Part shown: positions 1 through 8,551 of the stretch, piece after piece
Numbering within the stretch: the stretch's first letter is position 1
Layout of the letters: every line of letters starts with the position of its first letter
Source: Candidatus Mcinerneyibacteriota bacterium
GTDB taxonomy: Bacteria; Macinerneyibacteriota; Macinerneyibacteria; Macinerneyibacteriales; DSCS01
Length of the DNA stretch: 25,884 nt
Reading direction: 5' to 3'
NCBI GenBank assembly: GCA_016937175.1
Contig: JAFGWL010000031.1
Coordinates: 1-25,884 of the forward strand
Translations under genes and position numbers: made by a program
The notes under the pieces: model-generated
Told to the model about the DNA's origin: nothing
Database searches by the model: none
The model's input: only the letters and a program-made list of their open reading frames with translations

Positions 1-288
1 CTCTCTGATCCTGTGATAGATATGATCGTTGAAAAAATCGGCCTGGGCTTCGTCAGGAATCAGGACCACAAAAAAATCGCAGGTTTTCATTCCTTCTTCG
101 GGAGTAAGAACCCGAAACCCCTCCTGACGGGCTCTGTCCGCCGAAAGTGATCCCTCTCTGAGGACCACAGAGACATCGACTCCGCTATCCTTCAGATTCA
201 GGGCCTGCGGCCGTCCCTGGTTCCCGTATCCGATCACAGCTACTTTACGGCTTTTAAGAATATCACTTTTCTTATCCAATGAGATCAT
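1..288 (-). CDS. ilvC: Ketol-acid reductoisomerase, N-terminal part (cut by window edge)
   Basis: This gene encodes an NAD(P)H-dependent enzyme of branched-chain amino acid synthesis, which isomerises and reduces acetohydroxy acids. Only the first 96 codons lie in the window. The visible part is the start of the Rossmann domain: strand KVAVIGYGNQG, then RPQALNLKDSGVDVSVVLREGS, the classic family pattern in which the LREGS loop reads the cofactor phosphate. The start is the ATG at 288, five bases from the first base of the rpoD stop codon; its GAGGT ribosome site lies inside the last codons of rpoD, so translation is probably coupled. It is the last visible gene of the minus-strand housekeeping operon. 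The catalytic C-terminal knotted domain is outside the window, so integrity cannot be judged. The family call is firm; cofactor preference is not decided. Confidence 0.93.
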   Translation of the reverse strand, partial: MISLDKKSDILKSRKVAVIGYGNQGRPQALNLKDSGVDVSVVLREGSLSADRARQEGFRVLTPEEGMKTCDFFVVLIPDEAQADFFNDHIYHRIRE

Positions 289-290
289 CT

Positions 291-1925
291 TCAATACCTC
301 GATGAAAGTTCATCCATGATCCGGACATACTCCTCAAGAAGGCGTTTTCTGCTGGGATGTTTCAATTTTTTCAAAGCTTTCTGTTCGATCTGACGCACAC
401 GCTCCCGGGTGATGCCGAATTTTTCTCCGACTTCTTCAAGGGTATAGGACTTTCCTTCTATCCAGGAATAGCGAAGACGAAGGATCTTCTGCTCCCTGTC
501 TTCCAAAGTCAGCAAAAGGTCGTTGAGCTTCTCACGGAGCAGTTTAAGCTGAACGATACGCTCGGGAGATTCGATGCGTGTATCCTCCAGGAAATCACCC
601 AGCTGGCTGTCCCCCTGATCTCCCACGGGAGTTTCCAGAGAGACAGGATCTATGGCGATCTTCTTGATCTGGTTGATCTTGGATTCGGGCATATCGATGA
701 TAGCTGCCAATTCTTTATTCGAAGGCTCCCGCCCGTTTTCCTGTTTGAAGATGCGCATGGTCTTATTGATCTTATTGATGTTTTCGATCATATGGACAGG
801 GATCCGGATGGTCCTGGCCTGATCGGCGATGGCCCGGGTGATAGCCTGACGGATCCACCAGGTGGCATAGGTAGAAAACTTATAACCCTTCTTGTAGTCA
901 AACTTCTCCACAGCCCGCATAAGGCCTATATTGCCCTCCTGGATGAGATCGAGAAACTGCAGCCCCCGGTTGGTATACTTCTTGGCAATGGAGATGACCA
1001 GCCGCACATTGGCGCTGATAAGATGCTTTTTCGCCCGTTCCACGATGCGAAGGCCTTTGTTGACTTCCAGAAGATAGAGCTTCAGCTGGTTGCGGTTCTC
1101 TCCGAGCACCTCTTCAGTAGAACGGATATACTCCTCCAGCCCCTTAATCTCGAATTTTTTGGCTTTTTTCGAATTCTGTAGCTTCTCCAAGTCGTTTTCC
1201 GTCTTCTCAAGGCTTTTGACAAGGATCTTGAATCTCGTGGCAAGAGAATCGATCTGTGGGTAATTGAGGTCAAGCTCATCGACAGCCACTCGGAGACGCT
1301 CTCTTTTGCCTTCGAGCAGGACCTGGAGCTTCTCTTTCTCGCCCTTCCTCTTCGTGGTCTCCGCGTTTTTCTGTGTCTCTCTGATCTCGTCATATATCCC
1401 CTGGATCTTTGAAAACTGGAGATAGACCTTTTCCCGGCACTCCTCCTGTTTTTCGGCATTGTTGATATCATTATACTCCATATTGATGACATCCTCACAA
1501 TGACGCTCTTCACAGCGTTTTATGCGCTGGGCCAGTTCGGGGACCACAAAATCGAGCTTGAAGACATGTTTTTTGATTATTTCATACCCTTCCTCGATAC
1601 GTTTGGCTACCTCGATCTCGCCATCTTTGTCCAGAAGCGGGACCTTTCCCATCTCCCTCAGGTAGAGGCGAACGGGATCATCCAAGGTGTTTTCATTGAG
1701 TGCGTCTTCCAGGATGTCGGAATCAAGTTCCCGCCCACCTTCTTCTTTGTCCTCCACCAAAAGCCCGCCCTTTTGCAGCTCGGCGATGATCTTTTCGAAG
1801 AATTCAGGGGAAACCACCTCATCGGGGATAAGATCATTGAGCTCTTCATAGCTGATCCCATTTTTCTTTTCGGCTTCCCGGACGATCTGTTCGATCAGCT
1901 CGCCCTCATTCCAATTCTTTTTCAA
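291..1925 (-). CDS. rpoD: Primary RNA polymerase sigma factor, sigma-70 family
   Basis: This is the housekeeping sigma factor that directs RNA polymerase to promoters. In order it shows an N-terminal region 1.1-like domain (about residues 5-55), region 1.2 (about 80-113, with [13 protein letters not shown]), a long charged, probably coiled-coil non-conserved segment (about 114-300), region 2 with [12 protein letters not shown] and the promoter-melting [13 protein letters not shown] block (about 305-375), region 3, and region 4 with the helix-turn-helix [18 protein letters not shown] (about 475-520). Its 544 residues fit group 1 sigma factors that keep the non-conserved region. The start codon is TTG at 1925-1923; no in-frame ATG is near, and a GGAGGA site sits 5 bases upstream. 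It overlaps the end of dnaG by 20 bases. The pairing with dnaG matches the widespread dnaG-rpoD arrangement. Confidence 0.97.
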   Translation of the reverse strand: MKKNWNEGELIEQIVREAEKKNGISYEELNDLIPDEVVSPEFFEKIIAELQKGGLLVEDKEEGGRELDSDILEDALNENTLDDPVRLYLREMGKVPLLDKDGEIEVAKRIEEGYEIIKKHVFKLDFVVPELAQRIKRCEERHCEDVINMEYNDINNAEKQEECREKVYLQFSKIQGIYDEIRETQKNAETTKRKGEKEKLQVLLEGKRERLRVAVDELDLNYPQIDSLATRFKILVKSLEKTENDLEKLQNSKKAKKFEIKGLEEYIRSTEEVLGENRNQLKLYLLEVNKGLRIVERAKKHLISANVRLVISIAKKYTNRGLQFLDLIQEGNIGLMRAVEKFDYKKGYKFSTYATWWIRQAITRAIADQARTIRIPVHMIENINKINKTMRIFKQENGREPSNKELAAIIDMPESKINQIKKIAIDPVSLETPVGDQGDSQLGDFLEDTRIESPERIVQLKLLREKLNDLLLTLEDREQKILRLRYSWIEGKSYTLEEVGEKFGITRERVRQIEQKALKKLKHPSRKRLLEEYVRIMDELSSRY

Positions 1926-3546
1926 GTATTTCCTCCTTCTTTTTTTCCATCTTGATGGTCTGTATCACATTATGATAAAAACGTTCGAACATCTCCTCAT
2001 CGGGGATAAAGGCCTCACGAAAGATAAGGGTCGTCATCTCGTTTATAAGAAGAGGATCCTCCACAAAATGCTCATACTTTCCCCTGCCATGGATGATTTC
2101 CCCCTGTGACAAGGCCTCCCCGGCTCTTTCAAGAGCCTCAAAAATACGCCTGTCGGTGATAAAATATTCCCAGTCTTCCTGAAGTTCCGCAAGTTTCACG
2201 GAAAAGTCCTTTTTTTCCAGAAAATAGAGAAGAAACAGGACTTCATCCTTTCGGAAATCTCCCTTGAAGGTGGCTTTTTTTCTTCTTTTCCCCCGTTTTT
2301 CCAGAGAGGCCCCTATTTTCCGTCCGAACCGGACATCAAGGGCCTGAAGGAAAAAAGATCGACGTTCTTCATCAGTCAACCGGGTAAAATCTTCTTTAAG
2401 TTTTTTGTACACACCGGCTTTCTGCTCGGGATTATCCAAGTCCACCCCTGCTGTAAAGTAGTCCACATAAAAGTCAAATCCCGGGACTGAATTTTTAATA
2501 AGCTTGTCAATAAAACCCTTTCCGCGCATCTTCACCGTATCATCAGGATCCTTTTCGAGGCTGTTGACAACCACCCAGGTGTTGATCCCGGTATTGAACA
2601 GCTGCTCCAGAGAGCGGATGGTGGCGCGCTGTCCGGCTTCGTCATTATCAAAGAAGAGGGTGATATCATCCACCCTGTTCGTTAAAAGCTCTGCATGCCC
2701 CCGGGTAAAAGCCGTCCCCAGGACAGCGACTACATTTTTGATACCATACTGATAAAGGGCCAACAGGTCCATATATCCCTCCACGACCACAGCCGACCTG
2801 GAAGCGAAGATCTCCCGCCGGGTCAGGTGCAGGCCGTAGAGAGTTTGGGATTTCTTAAACAGAGGCGTCTCCCCCGAGTTAAGGTATTTGGGCTGTTGCT
2901 CCTTCTGCAAGGCCCGCCCCCCGAAAGCGATCACATTCCCTCCCGGTTCGCAGATGGGAAACATAATACGGTCCCGGAACAGGTCATAGGGGCCGTTTTT
3001 TCCTTCACGAGCCAGGAAAAGTTTGTCCAACTCCTCCATGGCGGCCCCTTTTTCCTTCAGCTTCCGGCAGAGGGGATTTCCTGAAGCGGGGGCATACCCC
3101 AGCCGGAAGGCCTCGATGACATTTCTGGAGACTTTCCTCTCCTTTAAATAGAGGCGCGCCTGCCGGGCCTCGTCCGAGGTCATGAGGGTATCGAAAAAGA
3201 AATCCGCCGCATCTTCGTTTAAGCGGTAAAGCCGGTCGCGGGCTTCATTTTTCGGCCGGTCCCGTAAAGCGACTCCCGCTTCCCGGGCCAACTTCTCCAA
3301 AGCTTCTTTAAAGGGAATATTCTCATATTCCATGAGGAACGTGATCACATTCCCCGACTTTCCGCATCCGAAACAGTGAAAAAGCCCTTTCTCATCGCTT
3401 ATAGAGAGAGAGGGGCCCCGGTCATTATGAAAAGGACAGACCGCCATGTAATTTTTACCTGTTTTTTTCACAGGAATATAACGTCCTATAAAATCAACGA
3501 GGCTGATCTTCTCTATTATCTGATCAATGGGATTATTTTCTTTCAC
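1906..3546 (-). CDS. dnaG: DNA primase
   Basis: Primase lays down the RNA primers for lagging-strand DNA synthesis at the replication fork. The N-terminal CHC2 zinc ribbon is visible ([10 protein letters not shown], then [11 protein letters not shown], giving the C/H/C/C ligands at about residues 38-65). The TOPRIM catalytic core follows with [14 protein letters not shown] (the metal-binding Glu), AVLGTAFT and the acidic [12 protein letters not shown] block. A divergent C-terminal helical region (about 420-546) corresponds to the helicase-interacting domain. Its 546 residues are slightly shorter than E. coli primase. The start is a GTG at 3546; the distance to the zinc motif is normal for the family, but I see no Shine-Dalgarno site ahead of it and no alternative in-frame ATG. 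The 76-base gap before it is the loosest junction of this operon. Confidence 0.96.
   Translation of the reverse strand: MKENNPIDQIIEKISLVDFIGRYIPVKKTGKNYMAVCPFHNDRGPSLSISDEKGLFHCFGCGKSGNVITFLMEYENIPFKEALEKLAREAGVALRDRPKNEARDRLYRLNEDAADFFFDTLMTSDEARQARLYLKERKVSRNVIEAFRLGYAPASGNPLCRKLKEKGAAMEELDKLFLAREGKNGPYDLFRDRIMFPICEPGGNVIAFGGRALQKEQQPKYLNSGETPLFKKSQTLYGLHLTRREIFASRSAVVVEGYMDLLALYQYGIKNVVAVLGTAFTRGHAELLTNRVDDITLFFDNDEAGQRATIRSLEQLFNTGINTWVVVNSLEKDPDDTVKMRGKGFIDKLIKNSVPGFDFYVDYFTAGVDLDNPEQKAGVYKKLKEDFTRLTDEERRSFFLQALDVRFGRKIGASLEKRGKRRKKATFKGDFRKDEVLFLLYFLEKKDFSVKLAELQEDWEYFITDRRIFEALERAGEALSQGEIIHGRGKYEHFVEDPLLINEMTTLIFREAFIPDEEMFERFYHNVIQTIKMEKKKEEILEKELE
1931..1936 (-). promoter_or_regulatory. 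Ribosome binding site that fixes the TTG start of rpoD
   Basis: GGAGGA on the minus strand lies 5 bases before TTG at 1925-1923 and inside the last codons of dnaG. Its strength and spacing support the non-ATG start. The placement implies that ribosomes finishing dnaG may pass to rpoD, which would tie primase and sigma levels together. Confidence 0.7.
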
Positions 3547-3622
3547 GTATGTATAGATGCAAAGAAAGAGGAAAAGTTTCTCGAATTTTCAAAAAAAAGG
3601 CATTTTTTTGCGAATTTTCCTT
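3547..3622 (-). other. AT-rich nadC-dnaG spacer with direct repeats and an A/T hairpin
   Basis: This 76-base spacer is the only real gap in the operon. A 9-base direct repeat CGAATTTTC occurs at 3582-3590 and 3611-3619 (plus-strand reading). Between the copies lie A8 (3591-3598), GGCA and T7 (3603-3609), which could fold into a 7-pair A/T hairpin on either strand, followed on the minus strand by a T-run. It may be a weak terminator, a processing site or part of a dnaG promoter. I could not identify a convincing -35/-10 pair. Confidence 0.4.
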
Positions 3623-4519
3623 TTATTCCCTCCTTTTTTTACTTTTACCAGGCTCAAAGTCCATATCCATGCTCAGATCCACCGCCACAGCTGAATGGGT
3701 AACGGCTCCAGTGGAGATAAAATCGATATCGAGGCCGGCCAGTCCGGAAAGCCGTGAGAGGGTGATTCCTCCCGAAACTTCTATCTTAACGGCAGGGTCT
3801 TCTTTTCTGATCAGGCGGGCACACTTCTCAATGGATTCATTGTCCATATTATCCAGCATGATAACGTCGCACCCGGCACGGGCCGCCTCCCGGGCCTCCT
3901 CGGCGCTTTCCACTTCCACCTCAAGGCGTATCCCTTTTTTTCGCAGGAGTTGCGCCCTTTTCACAGCCGCAGTCAGTCCCCCTGCGACAGCCTTATGGTT
4001 GTCTTTGATCATCATCATGTCATAAAGCCCCATGCGGTGGTTGACGCCTCCTCCGGTTCGGACAGCGTATTTATCGAGGGCCCGGTGCCCCGGACAAGTC
4101 TTCCGTGTATCCAGAAGACGTACATGGCTCTTTCCGAGAGCTTCCACATAACGCCGGGTCATGGTCGCCACTCCGCTCATCCTCTGGACAAAATTCAAGG
4201 CCGTCCGTTCCCCTTTCAAAAGGGAAAGAGCTGCCCCTTCCAGGCGGGCCACGGCCGTGCCCTTTTCCACCGATGCCCCCTCTTCCACACAGTCTTCGAT
4301 CTTTACTAAGGGATCCAGCTGACGGAAGACTTCGCAGATAAGGGGGTAGCCGCAGAAGACCAGCGTCTCTTTGGCCAGGATTATCGCTTTTGCCCGGTCC
4401 CGTGGTTGAAATAGAAGGTCGGAAGTCACATCTCTCCGGCGGGTCCCCAGATCCTCTTCAAGGGCCAGGCGGACAAGCCGGCGGACAAGCCTCTTGTCAG
4501 GCAAAGTATCGTTCTTCAT
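3623..4519 (-). CDS. nadC: Nicotinate-nucleotide diphosphorylase (carboxylating)
   Basis: Quinolinate phosphoribosyltransferase joins quinolinate and PRPP to give nicotinate mononucleotide, the entry step from de novo quinolinate synthesis to NAD. The signature active-site block is clear: RLLDTRKTCPGHRALDKYAV, then TGGGVNHRMGLYDMMMIKDNH at about residues 136-173, and the phosphate-binding barrel strands VEVESAEEA, VIMLDNMDN, IEVSGGI and ISTGAVTHS. Its 298 residues are usual. The ATG at 4519 overlaps the uvrB stop as ATGA, indicating translational coupling. No nadA or nadB lies in the window, so this pathway gene is separated from its usual partners. The C-terminus ends in a basic SKKRRE tail, and its codons contain an AGGAGG-like stretch with no start codon nearby. 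Confidence 0.97.
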   Translation of the reverse strand: MKNDTLPDKRLVRRLVRLALEEDLGTRRRDVTSDLLFQPRDRAKAIILAKETLVFCGYPLICEVFRQLDPLVKIEDCVEEGASVEKGTAVARLEGAALSLLKGERTALNFVQRMSGVATMTRRYVEALGKSHVRLLDTRKTCPGHRALDKYAVRTGGGVNHRMGLYDMMMIKDNHKAVAGGLTAAVKRAQLLRKKGIRLEVEVESAEEAREAARAGCDVIMLDNMDNESIEKCARLIRKEDPAVKIEVSGGITLSRLSGLAGLDIDFISTGAVTHSAVAVDLSMDMDFEPGKSKKRRE

Positions 4520-6528
4520 ATTTTAATCCTCTCTTCAAACTTTTTACGGAGCTGAAAAATGGTGTCACGCACCTTCGCAGCCTCCTCAAAGAGAAGCTGT
4601 TCACTTTTGGCTTTCATCAACTCCGTGAGCTCCTCGATCACTTCAGGAATAGCTTCGTAGGGTACCTTTTCCGTATCGAAGGAAAATCCTTTCTCTTCCC
4701 GGTCCCGCCTCTTTTCCTGGAGAAGGGTGGAAAAGCGGATCTCCTTTTTTATCGTCCTGGGAGTGATGCCGTGTTCTTTATTGAAAACCTCCTGGATCGC
4801 TCGCCTGCGCGCTGTCTCATCTATGGCTGCACGCATGCTGTCGGTGATGGTATCGGCATACATGATGACAAGCCCGTTGACATTCCGGGCCACACGTCCC
4901 GAGATCTGGATGAGAGAGCGGAAAGAACGCAGAAAACCCTCTTTATCGGCATCAAGGATAAAGACCGTAGAGACTTCCGGCAGGTCAAGCCCTTCACGGA
5001 GAAGGTTGATCCCCACAAGAATATCGAAATCCCCCATCCGCAGGCTGTTAAGCGTCTCAATACGCTCGAAGGTGTGGATCTCCGAATGGAGATAATCGGC
5101 TCTGAAACCCTTCTCTTTCAGGAAGGCGGTAAGGTCTTCTGCCATCTTCTTGGTCAGGGTCGTGACAAGGATCTTTTCTCCGCGTTCGATAATGGCGCGA
5201 GCCTCTTTCATCAGGTCATAGACTTGTCCTTCTGTGGGGCGGACTTCGATTACAGGGTCCAGAAGCCCCGTGGGACGGATGATCTGTTCCACAATAGCGC
5301 TGCTGACCTCTTTCTCATAATCGGCGGGTGTAGCTGAGACAAAGAGTGTCTTGTCCAGCATCGATTCAAATTCACTGAAATAAAGAGGGCGGTTATCCAG
5401 CGCCGAAGGCAGGCGAAAACCGAAATCCACCAGCTTCTGTTTCCGGGCGCGGTCTCCGTTATACATGCCCCGGATCTGGGGCAGGGAAATATGGCTTTCA
5501 TCGATGATCATCAGGTATTCGTCGGGGAAATAGTCTAAAAGCACATAGGGGCGCTCCCCCTCCCGGCGGCCGGTGAGATAACGCGAATAATTCTCGATCC
5601 CCGAACAATATCCGAGGTTTTCCAGCATCTCCAGGTCATATTTTGTGCGCATCTCAAGCCTCTGGGCCTCCAGCAATTTTCCCTCTTCCCTGAAAAGAGC
5701 AACCCTTTCCTCCATCTCTTTTTCGATCAGGCTCAGAGAGCGTTTAAGGTTCTCTTCAGAGGTGATGAAATACTTGGCAGGGAATATCTCGACCTCATCC
5801 AGGGCGGAGACAGGTGATCCGGTCAGGTTTTCAAAGGTATACAGATCCTCCACTTCATCTCCCCACAACGCGACACGGATGGGATTGTTCTCATAAGGAG
5901 GATAGATATCCACAATATCTCCTTTGGACCGGACATCACCCTTATAGAAACCGATGTCGTTTCGTTCGTAAAAGATGCCGATTAGGCTACGCAGGAGGTC
6001 CATCTTGTCTATATGATCTCCCCTTTTTATCCTGACGGATGATGCTTTGTAGTCCCTCGGAGAGCCAACTCCGTAGATAGCCGAGACGCTTGCCACTACG
6101 ATCACATCCCGTCGTGTCAGAAGCGATGTGATGGTCTCAAGCCGCATGCGGTCGATATCTTCATTGATGGAAGCGTCTTTTTCAATATAGGTATCGCTCT
6201 GGGGGATATAAGCTTCAGGCTGATAATAGTCGTAATAGCTCACATAATAACAGACTTTGTTTTCAGGGAAAAACCCTGTGAGTTCTGTGTAGATCTGGCC
6301 GGCCAGGGTCTTGTTATGGGTGATGATCAGGGTAGGCAGGCCCATCCGCTCGATAACCTTGGAAAAAGTAAAGGTCTTTCCGGAGCCCGTCACACCCAGA
6401 AGGGTCTGGCTCATCCCTTTCCCAGCTCTGAAGTTCGAGACCAGAGACTCGATAGCCTCCACCTGGTCTCCCATAGGCCGGAAAGGGGAGACGACCCGGA
6501 AGGGCCTTTCCTGAAACGCAGGATTCAT
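4516..6528 (-). CDS. uvrB: Excinuclease ABC subunit B
   Basis: UvrB is the damage-verifying helicase-like subunit of nucleotide excision repair; it receives lesions from UvrA and recruits UvrC. Walker A is GVTGSGKT at residues 45-52, the family-specific YYVSYYDYYQPEAYIPQSD block lies near 92-111 and contributes to the DNA-clamping beta-hairpin, the DEAD-like box reads MIIDESH, and helicase motifs VTTLTKKMAEDLT, GINLLREGLDLPEVS and QISGRVARN follow. The C-terminal UVR domain, ELMKAKSEQLLFEEAAKVRD, is the UvrC contact. At 670 residues it is full length. The ATG at 6528 overlaps the stop of the TPR gene (ATGA), and the stop overlaps nadC in the same way, so uvrB sits in the middle of a coupled chain. 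Confidence 0.98.
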   Translation of the reverse strand: MNPAFQERPFRVVSPFRPMGDQVEAIESLVSNFRAGKGMSQTLLGVTGSGKTFTFSKVIERMGLPTLIITHNKTLAGQIYTELTGFFPENKVCYYVSYYDYYQPEAYIPQSDTYIEKDASINEDIDRMRLETITSLLTRRDVIVVASVSAIYGVGSPRDYKASSVRIKRGDHIDKMDLLRSLIGIFYERNDIGFYKGDVRSKGDIVDIYPPYENNPIRVALWGDEVEDLYTFENLTGSPVSALDEVEIFPAKYFITSEENLKRSLSLIEKEMEERVALFREEGKLLEAQRLEMRTKYDLEMLENLGYCSGIENYSRYLTGRREGERPYVLLDYFPDEYLMIIDESHISLPQIRGMYNGDRARKQKLVDFGFRLPSALDNRPLYFSEFESMLDKTLFVSATPADYEKEVSSAIVEQIIRPTGLLDPVIEVRPTEGQVYDLMKEARAIIERGEKILVTTLTKKMAEDLTAFLKEKGFRADYLHSEIHTFERIETLNSLRMGDFDILVGINLLREGLDLPEVSTVFILDADKEGFLRSFRSLIQISGRVARNVNGLVIMYADTITDSMRAAIDETARRRAIQEVFNKEHGITPRTIKKEIRFSTLLQEKRRDREEKGFSFDTEKVPYEAIPEVIEELTELMKAKSEQLLFEEAAKVRDTIFQLRKKFEERIKI

Positions 6529-6932
6529 CTCAGCTCGTTTAAAAGCTCCATGATGTCCTTCTGACCGGGATCGATCTTCAGCGAACGCTCGAAAGCTTCG
6601 GCGGCCTTGTCGTCCCAGTCCAGAGCCTTGTAAAGAATCCCGAGGTTGTTCCAGGCATGGGTGTTGTCAGGGTTCAACTCCGTTGACTTGAGGTAGTTCT
6701 TGATAGCGTTTTCAAAGAAATCCTCTTCGTCGGTCTTATCTTCCCACAGCTCTTCCCTGGCGACATCCTCCAGGGCCAATTCTCCGTAGGCGACTCCCAG
6801 ATTATAATAGAGTTCCGCATCATCGGGCAACATAACGGAGGCTTTCTCGAAAAGTTCCACGGCTTTTTTCAGATCGCCCCTTTGTGCGGCTTCATAGGCT
6901 TCATCTTTTATTCTCTTTGCGTCTTGGTTCAT
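6525..6932 (-). CDS. Small tetratricopeptide-repeat protein
   Basis: This 135-residue protein has no signal peptide and is made mostly of tetratricopeptide repeats: a first unit near 6-38 (EAYEAAQRGDLKKAVELFEKA followed by LPDDAELYYNLG) and two later units ending in LNPDNTHAWNNLGILY and DWDDKAAEAFERSLKIDP. An acidic insert (EDVAREELWEDKTDEEDFF) interrupts the helical solenoid. TPR proteins are protein-protein scaffolds, so no substrate can be named. It is the first gene of the operon, 19 bases downstream of the promoter -10, with a strong GGAGG site about 6 bases before the ATG, and it overlaps uvrB by four bases. A role linked to repair or replication would be inference from position only. 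Confidence 0.85.
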   Translation of the reverse strand: MNQDAKRIKDEAYEAAQRGDLKKAVELFEKASVMLPDDAELYYNLGVAYGELALEDVAREELWEDKTDEEDFFENAIKNYLKSTELNPDNTHAWNNLGILYKALDWDDKAAEAFERSLKIDPGQKDIMELLNELR

Positions 6933-6950
6933 ATCGACCTCCTTCCCTTT

Positions 6951-6979
6951 ATCCTATCATCTCTCCCCCTTTTCGTCAA
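6951..6979 (-). promoter_or_regulatory. Sigma-70 type promoter of the TPR-uvrB-nadC-dnaG-rpoD-ilvC operon
   Basis: Read on the minus strand, TTGACG (6974-6979) is separated by 17 bases from TAGGAT (6951-6956), which is preceded by an extended -10 TGA. Transcription should begin about 6944, giving a short leader with a GGAGG site before the TPR start. The pattern is close to consensus and the spacing is ideal. Confidence 0.7.
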
Positions 6980-7000
6980 TCGGATACCGCCTGCAGCTTC

Positions 7001-7028
7001 TTGACTTTTCGGCTTTTAGGAGTATGCT
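7001..7028 (+). promoter_or_regulatory. Possible promoter of the exported protein-murB pair
   Basis: TTGACT (7001-7006) and TATGCT (7023-7028) are separated by 16 bases. If used, transcription would start at or within a few bases of the ATG at 7035, giving an almost leaderless message. The only ribosome-site-like motif (AGGAG, 7018-7022) lies inside the promoter spacer and 12 bases from the start codon. This is a weak call. Confidence 0.35.
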
Positions 7029-7034
7029 TCTGGT

Positions 7035-7622
7035 ATGCCATTGATTCTCTTTTTCATTCTGCTCATGGAAACGGCCCATCCGGTCTGGACGATCCCCGCA
7101 TCGGTGGAAGAATCCATACGTCGCGAAAGCTCCTACGGAGAAAGCCTCAGCATCGTCACCCTCTTTCCGGCTCAACCTGTCAAAGAGATCATAAGAAAAG
7201 AGAAGGCCCATATGGCCTATGTGGCAGTGACCGGAGAACGGGCCTATGTCTTCTGGAAGGATCAAGAGAGCCGCCCCCGGGGGGCCCGTTTGTCACTTCC
7301 GTCTCCTGCGCCCTTCACTCTCGACTACTCCCGCTTCCGTCTTTTGAAGGAGGGAATGCATCGCCCGGAGCTGGCCTTTCTCTACCTTTTCCACCGTCAG
7401 GCCCTGGAGGAATCTAAAGAAAAGACTCCGCAGCTTCTCTATGCTGCCCTCTTTCCGGACCACCCCCATCCTGCGATACCCTACCCCTCCCTGAACAAAG
7501 CAAGACTCGCAGAACTCTCCCGGTCGGCTGATTTTATCAAACGCTATGATCAACCTTTTTTCCTATTGCTTCAGGGAGAGATCAAAGCTTTTATCGACGA
7601 AACGGCCCCCGCCTATGATTGA
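7035..7622 (+). CDS. Hypothetical exported protein upstream of murB
   Basis: I do not recognise this 195-residue protein. It begins with a short hydrophobic stretch (PLILFFILLMETAHPVW) that looks like a signal peptide or membrane anchor with no basic N-region. The next part (about 20-100) alternates hydrophobic and charged residues (SIVTLFPAQPVKEII, AYVAVTGERAYVFW) and may form a beta-rich domain. The C-terminal half is helical and rich in Arg/Lys and Pro (FLYLFHRQALEESKEK, LNKARLAELSRSADFIKRYDQ). No catalytic motif stands out. Its last 8 bases overlap the murB start, so the two are probably co-translated and it may act in the envelope. The start context is poor (AGGAG 12 bases upstream). Confidence 0.6.
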   Translation: MPLILFFILLMETAHPVWTIPASVEESIRRESSYGESLSIVTLFPAQPVKEIIRKEKAHMAYVAVTGERAYVFWKDQESRPRGARLSLPSPAPFTLDYSRFRLLKEGMHRPELAFLYLFHRQALEESKEKTPQLLYAALFPDHPHPAIPYPSLNKARLAELSRSADFIKRYDQPFFLLLQGEIKAFIDETAPAYD

Positions 7623-8469
7623 AAAAAACTTCTCTCTTCAGTGTTTGAACAGCTATTGCCTTCCCGGGACAGCAGAATATTATTACCGGTATCATTCGGA
7701 AGATGAACTCTCAGATATCCTTCGCTGGGCCCGGCGTAAAGGGATGCCAGTCCATATCCTTGGAGGCGGCTCCAATATCCTCATCAGCCGCCCCTTCATC
7801 GAAGGGCTCGTCATCCACATGGGCCCCCTCTTTCTTAACCGAAAAGGACAGACTCTCCTGGCCGGAAGCGGGGTGGACACCTCTCTGTCTGTCCTGCACG
7901 CTTGGCATCACGGGCTGAGCGGAGCCGAGTTTCTTTACGGACTTCCGGGAAACCTCGGCGGGGCCCTGTTCATGAATGCCCGGGCTTACGACCGCTCGAT
8001 GTCAGATATCATCCTCTCGGCGAAAGTCATGGATGAAACAGGTAAGGTTTTCTGGGTTGACAAAAAAGATATGGCCTTCGGATACAAGGATTCTGTTTTT
8101 CAACACCGCCCCTGGACCATCCTGGCGATGTCGTTCCAGCTTCAAAAGGGAGATAAAGAGTTGATCCACAGGGAGATGGCCCGGTGCATAGATATCAGGC
8201 GCACCAAGGGCCATTACGATTTCCCCTCCTGCGGCTCTGTCTTCAAGAACCCCTATGAAGCAGGGATACCGGCGGGAAAGCTCGTGGAAGAACTCTCCCT
8301 TAAGGGGAGACGGGCCGGCGGGGCGGAGATCTTTTCCAAACACGGCAATTTCATCGTTAACAGGGATTCTGCCTGCGCTGAAGATATCCTGAAGCTTCTC
8401 GAGATCATCCGTCAAGAAGCGCGCGAAAAAAGGGGAATCATTCTCACTCCCGAAGTGGACATCTGGTAA
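7615..8469 (+). CDS. murB: UDP-N-acetylenolpyruvoylglucosamine reductase
   Basis: This FAD-dependent cytosolic enzyme reduces the enolpyruvyl group to make UDP-N-acetylmuramate, the second committed step of peptidoglycan precursor synthesis. The FAD-binding block LGGGSNILIS, the GLPGNLGGALFMNARAY loop, the catalytic-serine motif CGSVFKNP, GGAEIFSKHGNFIVN and the C-terminal PEVDIW glutamate are all present. I place the start at the ATG at 7615 (284 residues) because the MurB domain begins immediately after it; an in-frame ATG at 7546 would add 23 residues unlike the family. Neither start has a good ribosome site, so coupling to the upstream gene is likely. The motif normally written F-G-Y-R-x-S-x-F reads FGYKDSVF here, with Lys in place of the usual active-site Arg. 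Confidence 0.93.
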   Translation: MIEKNFSLQCLNSYCLPGTAEYYYRYHSEDELSDILRWARRKGMPVHILGGGSNILISRPFIEGLVIHMGPLFLNRKGQTLLAGSGVDTSLSVLHAWHHGLSGAEFLYGLPGNLGGALFMNARAYDRSMSDIILSAKVMDETGKVFWVDKKDMAFGYKDSVFQHRPWTILAMSFQLQKGDKELIHREMARCIDIRRTKGHYDFPSCGSVFKNPYEAGIPAGKLVEELSLKGRRAGGAEIFSKHGNFIVNRDSACAEDILKLLEIIRQEAREKRGIILTPEVDIW

Positions 8470-8551
8470 TTCTCACAATTTTAACACTCTCCTCACGTTA
8501 TCTTCATCCTGCCGCCTTATTGTAATGGAAACGACATAAGGAGGTTGTGTT

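Noticed and set aside
357-1181. Open frame of 274 codons on the plus strand opposite rpoD
   Set aside because: It is antisense to a well-supported sigma factor gene, its protein has no recognisable pattern, and it has no ribosome site; it follows from the codon bias of the opposite strand.
4390-5337. Open frame of 315 codons on the plus strand spanning the nadC-uvrB junction
   Set aside because: It is antisense to two solid genes with clear catalytic motifs and has a low-complexity, Gly/Pro-rich start; a shadow frame.
8470-8551. Promoter for barrel paralog 1
   Set aside because: Candidate hexamers TTATCT (8498-8503) and TGTAAT (8521-8526) have the right spacing but match consensus poorly, so I do not call a promoter. 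Read-through from murB is possible.
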